In this document: positions 18,636-28,586 of the stretch, piece by piece
Numbering within the stretch: the first letter of the stretch is position 1
Layout of the letters: each line of letters opens with the position of its first letter
NCBI RefSeq assembly: GCF_015751785.1
Contig: NZ_JADOTY010000001.1
Location: forward strand, 1,736,001 to 1,800,000
Length of the DNA stretch: 64,000 nucleotides
Direction of reading: 5' to 3'
Source: Micromonospora vinacea
GTDB taxonomy: Bacteria; Actinomycetota; Actinomycetes; Mycobacteriales; Micromonosporaceae
The notes under the pieces: model-generated
The model's input: the letters and a program-made list of their open reading frames with translations, nothing else
What the model was told of the DNA's origin: nothing
Database searches by the model: none
Position numbers and translations under genes: made by a program

Positions 18636-18766
18636 CCGGCACCGCCGTGCCCGTACTGTATGCGGCCCTTCACCGCCCAGACGCTGATCGACGGACGAAA
18701 CGCATAACAACCCGCCAACGGTCCCTCGGGGCACTACGTCGCCCGTGGCGGCGCGGTACGTCCGAG

Positions 18767-20386
18767 TCAGACCGCTCCGCGATCGACCAGGCTGAACGTG
18801 GTGTCGAGCGGGGCGTCGCCGAGAAACTCGACGTAGATCTCCCTCTTGGTCGGGCTCCACTGCACCGGGCCGTACTCGTCGTTGGTGATGGCGTAGGAGG
18901 TACGCCCTTTGTCGTCCTGGCCCTCACGGGATATCGCGAACACGGTTGCCTTGGTCGGCCGGCAGTCGGCTCCCACCAGCGACTTGTACCCCTCTGAATC
19001 GAGCTTGACCCCGAGGCACGGTCGGTGGGCGATCTCCGGGTTCACCGATTTGATCATGTAGTCGACCCCGACCGGTTCGAGCACGAAGAGCGCATCCTTG
19101 CCGGTCCCGTTGCCGACCTCAAGCTCACCGTGAGACGGCAGCGACAGGTCACGGTCGATCTCCACCAGGTGCAGCAGGATTCGCCGTTGACCGGCCAGCA
19201 TGGCCCGGGTGGGGTCCACGCTGGCCGACGGTGACGCGGCCGGCTTACCCGATGCGGACGAAGACGCGCTGGCCGTCGGCCCGCTCGTTGCCGGGCTGCC
19301 GTTCGCCGGCGAGCCCGCCGGATCCGGCTTGGACTCATCACGCAGCAGTTGCGGCCCGAACAGGAAAGCGGGCACCAGCACCGCGATCACCGCGGCAGTC
19401 GCCCCCAGCGCGGTGAGCCAGCGACGCCGGGGTGAACCCGCGCGACCGGCCGTGGCCGGACCCGGTGGCATCGAGCGCGCGCCCTGATCATCACCACCGG
19501 CAGCGGGCGACCCAGGCACCGACGGCGTCCCGCTCACACCTTGGGCCGGGCCGCCAGCAGCGCCCGGTTGCGCCGCGGTCAACAATCCGTCGAGCAACTC
19601 CCGGGCGGTGGGCCGGACGGCGGGGTCCTTCTCCAAGGCCCGGGAGACCAACTCCCGCAACGGTCCACCGAGCCCGGTCAGGTCCGGCGGTTGAGTGAGG
19701 ATCCGCATCGCGGTCGCGGTAACGGAGTCGCCCCCGAACGGGTTGCGGCCGGTCGCGGCCTGGGCGACCAGGGCACCCCAGGCGAAGATGTCCGCGGCCG
19801 GGCCCACCGGACGGCCGGAGGTCGTGTCGAACCGCTCCGGAGCCATGAACGACACGGTCCCGACCATCTGGTTGGTCCGGGTGTGCTGGCTCGTCGCCTC
19901 GAACGCGCGGGCGATGCCGAAGTCGATGACCTTGATCCCACCCGGTGCGACAAGGACGTTCGCCGGCTTCAGGTCGCGGTGGATCACCCCGGCACCGTGG
20001 ATGGCGGTGAGCGCGGTGGCCACCCCGACCGCGATGCTGTGCAGCTGCGCCGCCCCCAGCGGCCCCTGTCTCCGGACCACCTCGGCCAGGCTGGGACCCT
20101 CGACGTACTCCACCACCAGGTACGGCGGCTCATGGTCCGGGTCGGCGTCCAGGACCTCGGCCGTGCAGAACGGTGGAACCTGGCGGGCGCGGTTCACCTC
20201 ACTACGGAACCGACCCCGGAACTCCTCGTCGTGCGAGAGTTCCGCACGGACGACCTTGATCGCCACCAGCCGTCCCTGCGGCGAGCGGGCCAGGAAGACA
20301 CTGCCCATGCCCCCGTCGCCGAGCCGGTCGAGCACCTCGTACCCACCGAGGCGTGCCGGGTCACCGGGACGTAATCCCGTGCTCAC
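18767..20386 (-). CDS. receptor-type Ser/Thr protein kinase (Hanks type)
   Basis: 539-residue transmembrane kinase starting at GTG 20386 (VSTGLRPGDP), which puts the kinase domain at the usual place; the ribosome binding site is weak. The domain (about residues 15-270) shows GDGGMGSVFLA (glycine loop), VAIKVV (ATP-binding Lys), HRDLKPANVL (catalytic loop), DFGIAR (Mg-binding) and APERF. A Pro/Gly/Ser-rich juxtamembrane stretch leads to one helix (WLTALGATAAVIAVLVPAFLF) and a Ser-rich linker. The extracytoplasmic domain of about 165 residues has no PASTA repeats. It resembles the outer domain of the anti-sigma-like protein at 7332-8027: LAGQRRILLHL, ALFVLEPVGVDYMI, C.P...VFAI, YAI. It probably senses an extracellular signal. 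Confidence 0.92.
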   Translation of the reverse strand: MSTGLRPGDPARLGGYEVLDRLGDGGMGSVFLARSPQGRLVAIKVVRAELSHDEEFRGRFRSEVNRARQVPPFCTAEVLDADPDHEPPYLVVEYVEGPSLAEVVRRQGPLGAAQLHSIAVGVATALTAIHGAGVIHRDLKPANVLVAPGGIKVIDFGIARAFEATSQHTRTNQMVGTVSFMAPERFDTTSGRPVGPAADIFAWGALVAQAATGRNPFGGDSVTATAMRILTQPPDLTGLGGPLRELVSRALEKDPAVRPTARELLDGLLTAAQPGAAGGPAQGVSGTPSVPGSPAAGGDDQGARSMPPGPATAGRAGSPRRRWLTALGATAAVIAVLVPAFLFGPQLLRDESKPDPAGSPANGSPATSGPTASASSSASGKPAASPSASVDPTRAMLAGQRRILLHLVEIDRDLSLPSHGELEVGNGTGKDALFVLEPVGVDYMIKSVNPEIAHRPCLGVKLDSEGYKSLVGADCRPTKATVFAISREGQDDKGRTSYAITNDEYGPVQWSPTKREIYVEFLGDAPLDTTFSLVDRGAV

Positions 20387-20644
20387 GCCAGAGGCCCGCA
20401 GACCGCGACCACAGCGCGAACCGTTCCGCCTATCACCCGTTCCCCTTCGGTCAGTCGGACGCCGGCCGCAGCCTATCGCCCGCCCACCGAATCCCGTCGA
20501 TGCCGTCCACCGGTCGGCCCAAAGTCGCGCCCGATTTGAACGACCCTTCACCTGTGGCGGAGGCGCCGACGGGCGGTCGGATGCGCCGACCAGGAAGGGT
20601 GGTCGGATCACCTGCGGTCCGACCACCCGCCGCGACCGTACGAG
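20387..20644. other. intergenic region
   Basis: About 260 bp between the kinase start and the stop of the SGNH esterase gene. It contains the kinase promoter region. A short CG-rich inverted repeat around 20575-20633 (GGTCGGA .. TCCGACC elements) may terminate the esterase mRNA. No gene is supported. Confidence 0.35.
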
Positions 20645-22219
<1,575 letters not shown>

Positions 22220-23758
22220 ATGTCCAACTATCTACACCCGAACATGAGCGAAGTAGCGGCAGGTCAGGCCCGACCGTCGAAGAGGCGGCGGGCGCGCTGG
22301 CTGGTCGCCGGGGTGGCCGGCTTAACCGGAGTGGTCGGCCTGGCCGCCTTCACCTCGGCGGGAGTCAGCGGAGCGGCCGGGAAGAGCGGCAACCCCTCCA
22401 ACGCCGGAACGCAGGTCCTCGCCGACGGCAGCCGGGACAGCGGCGACGACCACGGAGGCCAGGACCCGGGCGGCCGCGACGGCAAGGACCACAAAAAGGA
22501 CGACGACCGTCGGGACGACAAGGGCGACGACTTCCGGTCGGTGCCCTGCAACGCCGACGAGCTGATCGCGGCGATCGTCCGCGCGAACGCCGGCTCCGGG
22601 GCGAAGCTGCGGCTCGCCGAGAAGTGCACCTACACGCTCACCAGGTCCGCACCCCAGCCACCGGTGCCCTTCGGTGCGGTCGGCCTGCCGATCATCACCC
22701 AGCAGGTCGTGATCGACGGAAACGGGTCCACCATCGTCCGCGCGGCCAACGCCACGCCGTTCCGGATCCTGGAGGTCGGCGCCGGCGGCGACCTGACGCT
22801 GCGCGACGCCACCATCAAGGGCGGCCTGGCCGAGGGTGGGCTCGGCGCCGGCGGCGGTGGCATCCGGATCGACATCGGCGGCAGGTCCGTCATCGAGAAC
22901 ACCAACGTGGTCTACAACCACACGAACGGCCCGGGTGGCGGGATCGCCAACTTCGGCGTCACGAAGATCCTCGGCGGGACCGACCACGGCAAGGACAAGA
23001 AAAAGGACGACGGCGGCAGCAACATCAGCAACAACAGCGCCGTGTTCAGTGGCGGAGGCATTCACAACAACGGCAACCTCACCGTGCAGAACACCCGGCT
23101 GAGCTACAACAACACGATCGGGGTCGTCAACATCCTGCCCATCGGCGGCACCGGCGGCGGGTTGTCGAACAGCCAGGTCGCCGTGCTCGAGAACGTCCAC
23201 CTGGACAACAACACCGCGGGCTTCCGTGGCGGCGGCATCAGCGGCGGCATCAACTCCACCACCGAGGCCAGGAACGTCGAGGTCAACGACAACCGGGCCG
23301 GCAGCGAGGGCGGCGGAATCTTCGCCGACGGCGTCTTCCACCTCTACCACGGCAAGGTCCACCACAACGAGGCCGGCCAACGCGGCGGCGGCGTCTACAA
23401 CCAGATCGGCGAGTTCGTGGCCGAAGACAGCTGGATCAGCGAGAACGTCGCGAGCACGAACAGCACCATCGAACACGGCGGTGGCATCTACAACGGCAGC
23501 GGCACCGTCGTACTGCGGCGCAGCCACGTCGACCGGAACCGGGCCATCGGCTCAAGCTCGCAGGGCGGCGGGATCTACAACAACGCCACACTCAACCTCA
23601 CCGAAAGCAAGGTCACCGACAACATCTCCACACTGGCACCCGGCGGAATCTTCAACGACGGCGGCCAGGTCACCGTGGACCAGAAGACCGTCATCAGCGG
23701 CAACCGGCCCACCAACTGCACACCCAGCTCACCGCCGGTGCCCAACTGCTTCGGCTGA
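22220..23758 (+). CDS. exported right-handed parallel beta-helix protein
   Basis: About 512-residue surface or secreted protein. ATG 22220 is chosen for a short N-terminus; ATG 22193 with a GGAG just before it is nearly as good. A run KRRRARW precedes a hydrophobic helix (LVAGVAGLTGVVGLAAF), either a signal peptide or an anchor. Then comes a Lys/Asp-rich linker (about 75-110). The main body has repeated turns of the type GGGI.NNG.LTVQNT and NDNRAGSEGGGIF, rich in Asn and Gly, which build a pectate-lyase-like parallel beta-helix. The first part (CNADELIAAIVRANAG) is like the entry segment of CSLREA/polymorphic-membrane-type repeats. Whether it is an enzyme or adhesin is unclear; no catalytic site is evident. 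Confidence 0.8.
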   Translation: MSNYLHPNMSEVAAGQARPSKRRRARWLVAGVAGLTGVVGLAAFTSAGVSGAAGKSGNPSNAGTQVLADGSRDSGDDHGGQDPGGRDGKDHKKDDDRRDDKGDDFRSVPCNADELIAAIVRANAGSGAKLRLAEKCTYTLTRSAPQPPVPFGAVGLPIITQQVVIDGNGSTIVRAANATPFRILEVGAGGDLTLRDATIKGGLAEGGLGAGGGGIRIDIGGRSVIENTNVVYNHTNGPGGGIANFGVTKILGGTDHGKDKKKDDGGSNISNNSAVFSGGGIHNNGNLTVQNTRLSYNNTIGVVNILPIGGTGGGLSNSQVAVLENVHLDNNTAGFRGGGISGGINSTTEARNVEVNDNRAGSEGGGIFADGVFHLYHGKVHHNEAGQRGGGVYNQIGEFVAEDSWISENVASTNSTIEHGGGIYNGSGTVVLRRSHVDRNRAIGSSSQGGGIYNNATLNLTESKVTDNISTLAPGGIFNDGGQVTVDQKTVISGNRPTNCTPSSPPVPNCFG

Positions 23759-23810
23759 TCGTCCGACCGCCCCGGCGCTCGGGTAGCAAGAGGTAACAGA
23801 GCAGGTAACG

Positions 23811-23866
23811 CATCCGGTCCCGCACAGGTTCGGTCACGAAGATCGGACCTGCGGCGGGACCGGATG
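23811..23866. terminator. long hairpin between convergent genes
   Basis: CATCCGGTCCCGC (23811-23823) pairs with GCGGGACCGGATG ending at 23866, and CAGGT/ACCTG extends the stem inward. It lies between the beta-helix gene stop and the convergent lipoprotein stop. Confidence 0.7.
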
Positions 23867-23902
23867 CCGTCCACCGGGCGACGGTTCTCCGGGTTGGGCG
23901 GC

Positions 23903-24184
23903 TCAGGTCTCGATGATGTTGTTGTTCTCGTCGATGCCGTGGCTGCGCCAGTAGACGTCCCACTCGTCGTCGACGTGCTGCGGAACCTTACCCTCCGGGT
24001 AGCGGACGTACGGCGGGGTCGGCTCCTGCCCGTCCGGGAAGCAGGCGCTGCCGCCCTGCCCGCCCACCGCGATCGCCGGATACTCACCGCCAGCGCAGAT
24101 GTTCTCCCGGAACGAGCAGCCGGTGGTGGCCATCAGCCCACCCATGCCGGCCGCGGCCAGGGCGATCATGATTCGCGTTCGCAT
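23903..24184 (-). CDS. small lipoprotein (SCO0607-like)
   Basis: 93-residue predicted lipoprotein. The signal peptide RTRIMIALAAAGMGGLMATTGC ends in a lipobox (ATTGC), so the mature protein starts at the lipid-modified Cys. The rest is soluble, with two further cysteines (ENIC..., SACF...) and a conserved-looking tail YPEGKVPQHVDDEWDVYWR. This matches, from memory, a small Streptomyces lipoprotein family typified by SCO0607, whose function is not known to me. No ribosome binding site is obvious before ATG 24184. It stands alone. Confidence 0.7.
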   Translation of the reverse strand: MRTRIMIALAAAGMGGLMATTGCSFRENICAGGEYPAIAVGGQGGSACFPDGQEPTPPYVRYPEGKVPQHVDDEWDVYWRSHGIDENNNIIET

Positions 24185-24376
24185 GGGGAGAAATTCTGGT
24201 CGCCGCGGCCGCGTCTGCCATCCGCACGCGTACTCATCTCGCGCCGCGCGTCACAACTCATCGCCGGGTACAGCACGACCAGTGGGCGTCCTCAAACAGT
24301 CAGACCATCTGATCCATAGCTTCGGCGAGGCGGTCCGAGCTCGTGCGTTGCAAAGTCGGCACCCGCCTTTTCTCGT

Positions 24377-25309
24377 CTAGGGCTGGACGTCGTTGGAAAG
24401 GTTGATCCGGATCCCCGTGTTGCGGTATCCGGCGCGACCGAAAGCGGCCGCCATAGGCGCGTTGCCCATGTCGGTGGTGGCGGTGATGCGCGATTCCCCG
24501 TTGGTCGCGTGAAGGCGGGTGATCTCGGCGAGCACCTCGTCCACGTAGCCGCGCCCGCGGAACTCCGGCACCACCCCGAGATAGCCGACGTTCACGTTGT
24601 ACGGGGTCGCGGAGGGAATCGCCATGCCCGCCACCTCGCCCTCGTGCGTGTAGGCGATTCGCCACCACTCCCGCTTGCCCGGCGCCCTGAGATAGAACTC
24701 CATCTCTTCGCGCGCGGTCGCGTCCACGCCCTTGGCGGCCAGGTTCGCACGGGTCTGGGCGTCCAGGCTGCCCTGGGCGATTCTCCTGAACACCGCGAGG
24801 AACTCCTCGTCGGAGGCCTCGGTGAACCGCAGCCTGCCGGCTGCGGGGGGCACCCCGTCGGCGGGTGCCCACTCGAACTGCAGCCGCTCCACCTCGCGGA
24901 TGAGGCCCGCCGCATGCGCCGCCGCCCGCCGCCACTCCACGGCCGCCGAGGTGGCCGGATCGTCACGCCAGCCACCGGTGACCTCGATCATGTACTGCAC
25001 CGGCTCCGGGAACCCGGCCAGCGCGGCCCTGATCAGCTCGGCGGCGACGGCGGCACGGTCGCCCACGGCTGGATCCACGTCGAGGCAGTCGAGCGCGACC
25101 GGATGCGGGCTGCCCTTCGGCCCCCACCACAATGCCCGTCCCACGACCTGGCCGTCCTGCTCGGCGATCCACGTCCATTCCGGCCGGTACATGTCCTCGG
25201 CCAGTTCGGCCAGGTAACGGTCGGCGGGGATCCACCCAACGGGCTCGGTCACGATCCACGGGGTCACGCGGTCGAGGTCCGCGGGGGCGGCAGCGCGGTA
25301 GGAGATCAC
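24377..25309 (-). CDS. GNAT-family N-acetyltransferase
   Basis: 310-residue acetyltransferase, longer than a single GNAT domain (about 150), so probably a duplicated or tandem form. The N-terminal half (from MISYRAAAPADLDRVTPW to VVGRALWW) looks like a degenerate GNAT half. The C-terminal half carries the acetyl-CoA pyrophosphate-binding segment NVGYLGVVPEFRGRGYVDEV (motif A: V.P..RGRGY) and AFGRAGYRNTGI near the end. The acyl acceptor is unknown. It is transcribed leftward from just beyond the tRNA region, with no operon partner. Confidence 0.88.
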   Translation of the reverse strand: MISYRAAAPADLDRVTPWIVTEPVGWIPADRYLAELAEDMYRPEWTWIAEQDGQVVGRALWWGPKGSPHPVALDCLDVDPAVGDRAAVAAELIRAALAGFPEPVQYMIEVTGGWRDDPATSAAVEWRRAAAHAAGLIREVERLQFEWAPADGVPPAAGRLRFTEASDEEFLAVFRRIAQGSLDAQTRANLAAKGVDATAREEMEFYLRAPGKREWWRIAYTHEGEVAGMAIPSATPYNVNVGYLGVVPEFRGRGYVDEVLAEITRLHATNGESRITATTDMGNAPMAAAFGRAGYRNTGIRINLSNDVQP

Positions 25310-25587
25310 GTGCCGAGGCTAGCGAAGCTCAGCACCATGATTCGCGCGGGCCGAGGGACTCCTCTCGCTCGGCTACAGCAAGACTCCAGTGCCTGCGGCT
25401 CAAGTCCCTGCGGACTCAAGCGGATCTCCTCGTCGGGCGGCGGCCATGTCCCGTGCGCTATTCGGGCAGTGAGGAACCCGGTGGCTCCCAGCTTGGCTCC
25501 CACGTCCGCTCGAAGGCTGATTATGGCGGACACGAAAAAGCCCCCAACCCTGCCGTTTCGGCTGGTCGAGGGCTTCCCCATGCTATG
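25310..25587. other. intergenic region, possible integration scar by tRNA-Arg
   Basis: About 280 bp directly 3' of tRNA-Arg. Read on the minus strand, it has the terminator described next, then GGGAGCCA twice, 4 nt apart (25485-25504), and no intact gene. The 3' flank of an actinobacterial tRNA is the usual attachment site of integrative elements, and such short repeats often lie near integrase gene ends. No integrase domain can be recognised, so this is only a suggestion. Confidence 0.3.
25534..25578 (-). terminator. Rho-independent terminator after tRNA-Arg
   Basis: On the minus strand, AAGCCCTCGACC pairs with the GGTTGGGGGCTT side, with an inner GCCG-AAA-CGGC hairpin, and ends in a T-run (GCTTTTTC). 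It lies about 10 bp past the tRNA 3' end. Confidence 0.75.
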
Positions 25588-25660
25588 TGCGCCCGAAGGG
25601 ACTCGAACCCCTAACCTTCTGATCCGTAGTCAGATGCTCTATCCATTGAGCTACGGGCGC
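25588..25660 (-). tRNA. tRNA-Arg (anticodon ACG)
   Basis: 73-nt cloverleaf on the minus strand. The acceptor stem GCGCCCG/CGGGCGC, D-arm around GCTCAATGGATAGAGC, anticodon stem-loop CTGA-CTACGGA-TCAG (anticodon ACG) and T-arm with GGTTCGAGTCC are all present. The CCA end is not encoded. Confidence 0.95.
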
Positions 25661-25695
25661 TTGTGCTCAGCCAGTGTACACACCCGGCTTTCGCG

Positions 25696-25786
25696 CGGAG
25701 ACTCCGGGATTCGAACCCGGGAGGGGCTTTAAGACCCCAACCGCATTAGCAGTGCGGCGCCATAGACCAGACTAGGCGAAGTCTCC
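25696..25786 (-). tRNA. tRNA-Ser (anticodon GCT)
   Basis: About 91-nt class II tRNA on the minus strand. It has acceptor stem GGAGACT/AGTCTCC, anticodon stem-loop CGCA-CTGCTAA-TGCG (anticodon GCT), a long variable arm typical of serine tRNAs and the T-arm GGGTTCGAATCCC. It lies 35 bp upstream of tRNA-Arg and is probably co-transcribed with it. Confidence 0.95.
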
Positions 25787-25932
25787 CTGGTGATCCTCAG
25801 ACCACCGCGCCCGAGGATACAGGTCGCCACCCACCGGGAGCAAAACGACTTCCGGGGTACGCCCACCAGGGTCGGCCCGCCCCCGTGTTTCAACGCTGTG
25901 CGTCGGCGTGATCGGGACTACGCTCCATCGAT

Positions 25933-27249
25933 ATGCAGGAGCAGCCGCCCAGCGAGTCGACCCGTCGAGAGCCTGCTGAACGAGCGCGCCGGCGCTCCCC
26001 GCGGGCCACCTTCCGGCCGCCGATCGTGGCCGAGGAGCCCGCCGAGGTGGTGGAGCCTGAGGCGGCGGCGCCGCCGGCAGCCGCTCCGGCGAGCCGACGG
26101 GCCAAGGTTGCCCCGGCGGTGCTCTTCCAACCACCGGAGCCGGACCGCCCTCTGCCTCGACAGCCCCGGCCCACACCGGCTGAGCTGACCACCGAGCAGC
26201 CCGAGGAGCCGAACGGCGACCAACCGGGCCCCGCCACAGGGGTCGCATCGACACCGCCGAAGGCCCGGACCGCCCCCGTTCGCAAGGCTGCCCCTCGGAA
26301 GGCAGCCGACGCGCCCGCCGAGGTGACCCCGACCACGCCGGCACCCCGCAAGCGCGTCCTGAACTCCACCAAAGCCGCGAGCACCACCGGAGAGGCGAGT
26401 ACCACCACACCGGCAACCCCGGCCAAAGCGGCAAAGACCACCAAGCGCGCGGCCACCCCACGAAAGAGCACCACGCCGGCAGAACCCGCCCCCGAAACCG
26501 TAGCCAGGCAGCAGACGACACCCGCCGCGCAGCAGACGACACCCGTTGAGCAGCAGCTGACTCCGGCAGAACCCGCCGCGCGGCAGCTTGAGCCTGCTCT
26601 GGGGCGTACCCCGGAATCGGAGCTGCGCGCGGTCGCCGCGCAGGTGCTCGACCACCCGGGCTTCGCGCCGGAGCTGTTGGCACTGGCGGCGGTGCGGTCG
26701 CTTGGGCCCGGCGCGGCCGGATGGGCCCTGGGGTTGCGCACCCGGTATCCGGATGCCTCGGCGGACGGCCTGGCCCGGTTGGCGACCCGGCGGTTCGTCC
26801 GCTCGGCGGGTGCGGGCGGGGCGACCGCCGCGCTGGCCGGTTTCTTCGCGCCGGTGGCCGAGTTGGCGGCGGTGCTGTGGACGCACTCGGCGCTGGTGCT
26901 GCACCTGGCCGCCGCGTACGGCAAGGATCCGACGCATCCCGACCGGGCCGTCGACCTGCTGGTGCTGACCCAGGTGCACCCGGATCGGGCGAGCGCGGCG
27001 GCGGCCCTGACCGCCGCCGAGTCGGCGGGTGACCCGGTCGAGGGGGCGTGGCCGCGCGCGGCGGAGGCGGCCTGGCGGTTGGCCGCGCCACTCACGGCGC
27101 AGGCCGGCGGTTGGGTGGCGTTGCGGCTGGTGGCCCGGTTGCTGCCGGGTGCGGCGGTGCTCGCGGCGGCGTTGGGTGACGCGGCGGCGGCGGACCGGCT
27201 CGCGGCCCGAACGATGGCCGTCTACCGACCCGACCGGCGGCCCGCTTGA
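25933..27249 (+). CDS. EcsC-like protein with long Pro/Ala/Thr-rich N-terminus
   Basis: 438 residues. The first about 220 are a low-complexity Pro/Ala/Thr/Arg-rich segment with a glutamine-rich repeat (AEQ/QQTTPA near 195-215), probably disordered. The C-terminal 215 residues are compact and rich in Ala/Leu helices: LRAVAAQVLDHPGFAPELLAL, then a Gly-rich hydrophobic stretch AGAGGATAALAGFFAPVAELAAV and HLAAAYGKDPTHPDRAVDLLVL. This last pattern resembles the EcsC family (helix, AA.YG.DP, R). No catalytic motif is visible. It could be a membrane-associated protein of unknown role. ATG 25933 lacks a strong ribosome binding site. Confidence 0.6.
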   Translation: MQEQPPSESTRREPAERARRRSPRATFRPPIVAEEPAEVVEPEAAAPPAAAPASRRAKVAPAVLFQPPEPDRPLPRQPRPTPAELTTEQPEEPNGDQPGPATGVASTPPKARTAPVRKAAPRKAADAPAEVTPTTPAPRKRVLNSTKAASTTGEASTTTPATPAKAAKTTKRAATPRKSTTPAEPAPETVARQQTTPAAQQTTPVEQQLTPAEPAARQLEPALGRTPESELRAVAAQVLDHPGFAPELLALAAVRSLGPGAAGWALGLRTRYPDASADGLARLATRRFVRSAGAGGATAALAGFFAPVAELAAVLWTHSALVLHLAAAYGKDPTHPDRAVDLLVLTQVHPDRASAAAALTAAESAGDPVEGAWPRAAEAAWRLAAPLTAQAGGWVALRLVARLLPGAAVLAAALGDAAAADRLAARTMAVYRPDRRPA

Positions 27250-27408
27250 ATCGGCGGCCACCATCACCGGACTCACTGTCCGCGTCCCGAATCAGCTTCT
27301 CCACGTAGTGCAGCCCTCGATCACGGGCGTCGCTGATCACCTCGGTCCGGGGGCACCCTGCTCGCGGGGAACGACAGGGCCTCCTGCCCACGTGTTGGAA
27401 TCGGTGCT

Positions 27409-27442
27409 TTCCCGGTGGCCGTCCGCGATCGACCACCGGGAA
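27409..27442 (-). terminator. hairpin after small exported protein gene
   Basis: TTCCCGGTGG (27409-27418) and CCACCGGGAA (27433-27442) form a perfect 10-bp stem, a few bases beyond the stop of the gene at 27449-27796. Confidence 0.7.
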
Positions 27443-27448
27443 CGCTGG

Positions 27449-27796
27449 TCAACCGGCCCGGTAGGAGAGGTAGTAGCCCTCGTACGGCCAGCTGTGGAAG
27501 TTGTTGAGCTCGGACGCAGCGCCGGTGCAATCGGAGGTCCGGTAGCCAGAGACGGAACCGAAGCCGTTCCAACCGATCGCCCAGATCGCCTCGGCCGGGA
27601 CCGGGCGGCAGATACCGTCGGGCGTGGCCTGCCTGCCTACGATGATCTGCGTGTAGGCCTGGTAGAAGACGAGGCCGGTGTCGGGAACCTTGAGCGTCTC
27701 GACAGCGGCTGCGGGCGACGCCGGTATCGTCACGGCCAGTGTGGTGATCAAGGCGGCGGCGAGAGCCGCAGCGATTCGGCTGGTAAATCTGCGCAT
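27449..27796 (-). CDS. small exported protein of unknown function
   Basis: 115 residues from ATG 27796, which has GGAAGGGGAAG just before it. A signal peptide (RRFTSRIAAALAAALITTLAV, cleavage near AAAVE) is followed by an approximately 80-residue mature part with two cysteines (GIC, SDC), probably one disulphide, and many aromatic residues towards the end (HSWPYEGYYLSY). I do not recognise the family. It is divergent from another small exported protein (28079-28462) across a 280-bp AT-richer gap. Confidence 0.7.
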   Translation of the reverse strand: MRRFTSRIAAALAAALITTLAVTIPASPAAAVETLKVPDTGLVFYQAYTQIIVGRQATPDGICRPVPAEAIWAIGWNGFGSVSGYRTSDCTGAASELNNFHSWPYEGYYLSYRAG

Positions 27797-28078
27797 GAGC
27801 TTCCCCTTCCTAACGGTGTTCAGGGACGGGACCGGAGCTCGTTCAGCCAGGGATAGATTTACTTGCATCGATTATGTTCCCCGTGTCAAGCAACCCGCCG
27901 CTGATCACTGTCGCTGAGCGGCCCGAACGCAGAGCTGGCTACGAGCTGGCCGCCTGCCACCCGAGTCGCGGGGGCGTTCGGAGGTGGCCGGATCGACCGG
28001 CGGCCGCAGGTCCTTGACGGTGCAACTTTCCCACGATAGCTTGAGTCAATTCATGTTTATCAATGGAAGTAGGTAGCC
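27797..28078. promoter_or_regulatory. divergent promoter region of two small exported-protein genes
   Basis: 282 bp with lower GC than its surroundings at both ends (around 27850-27890 and 28035-28070). TTGACA occurs on the minus strand at 27889-27894, but no -10 at a normal distance is clear. No gene is supported. Confidence 0.35.
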
Positions 28079-28462
28079 GTGCTGTTGAAACCCTTCGCCA
28101 TCGCCGGGGTCATCGCAGGTGTGCTGGCTGTTGCCCCTCCTGCCTCGGCGGCACCCCAGTCGGGGGCCGGCGTCTACCCGCCCGGGAACTGCCAGCCGGG
28201 CACATTCTGCGTCTGGCCCCACTGGGATCACCCGAACGGGGTTCCTACGGCGACTCCGTCCCTGGTGACCACCACGGAGTGGAACGGCAACATCACGGGT
28301 TTCAACTACTACAACTACACGAACCGGAACGCCGAGATTAGCTGGTCGTTCACCACCCAGGGAATGACTCTCACCGGCACGGACTGCGCTCCTCCTGGTG
28401 ACGGATTCTTCTACGTTCCCATGACCGTGACGAAGGTGAGTTGGCGGACGCACGCCTGCTGA
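28079..28462 (+). CDS. small exported Cys-containing protein (peptidase-inhibitor-like, tentative)
   Basis: 127 residues from GTG 28079, after GGAAGTAGG. The signal peptide (LLKPFAIAGVIAGVLAVA, cleavage near ASAAP) precedes a mature part of about 105 residues with four cysteines (CQPGTFC, DCAP, final Cys) that could form two disulphides. The opening phrase CQPGTFCVWPHWDHPNG is like the start of secreted peptidase-inhibitor I36-type proteins, where it is followed by a beta/gamma-crystallin-like fold. That family link is weak. The last residue is Cys, which is unusual and suggests a terminal disulphide. Confidence 0.65.
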   Translation: MLLKPFAIAGVIAGVLAVAPPASAAPQSGAGVYPPGNCQPGTFCVWPHWDHPNGVPTATPSLVTTTEWNGNITGFNYYNYTNRNAEISWSFTTQGMTLTGTDCAPPGDGFFYVPMTVTKVSWRTHAC

Positions 28463-28586
28463 ATCCCGCCGTTTTCTGCCTTCCCGGATTCGGTGCTCCC
28501 GCTTACCCAGTGGTCTTCGTACCGGGACGACCACCGGAAAGCGGGCGGCGAGCCCAATCGGGTACGGGTCGTCGAGAGCCTCTCAC

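Noticed and set aside
27889..27894. A TTGACA -35 element for the small exported-protein gene
   Set aside because: No -10 hexamer occurs at 16-19 bp; the best AT-rich candidate lies too far away.
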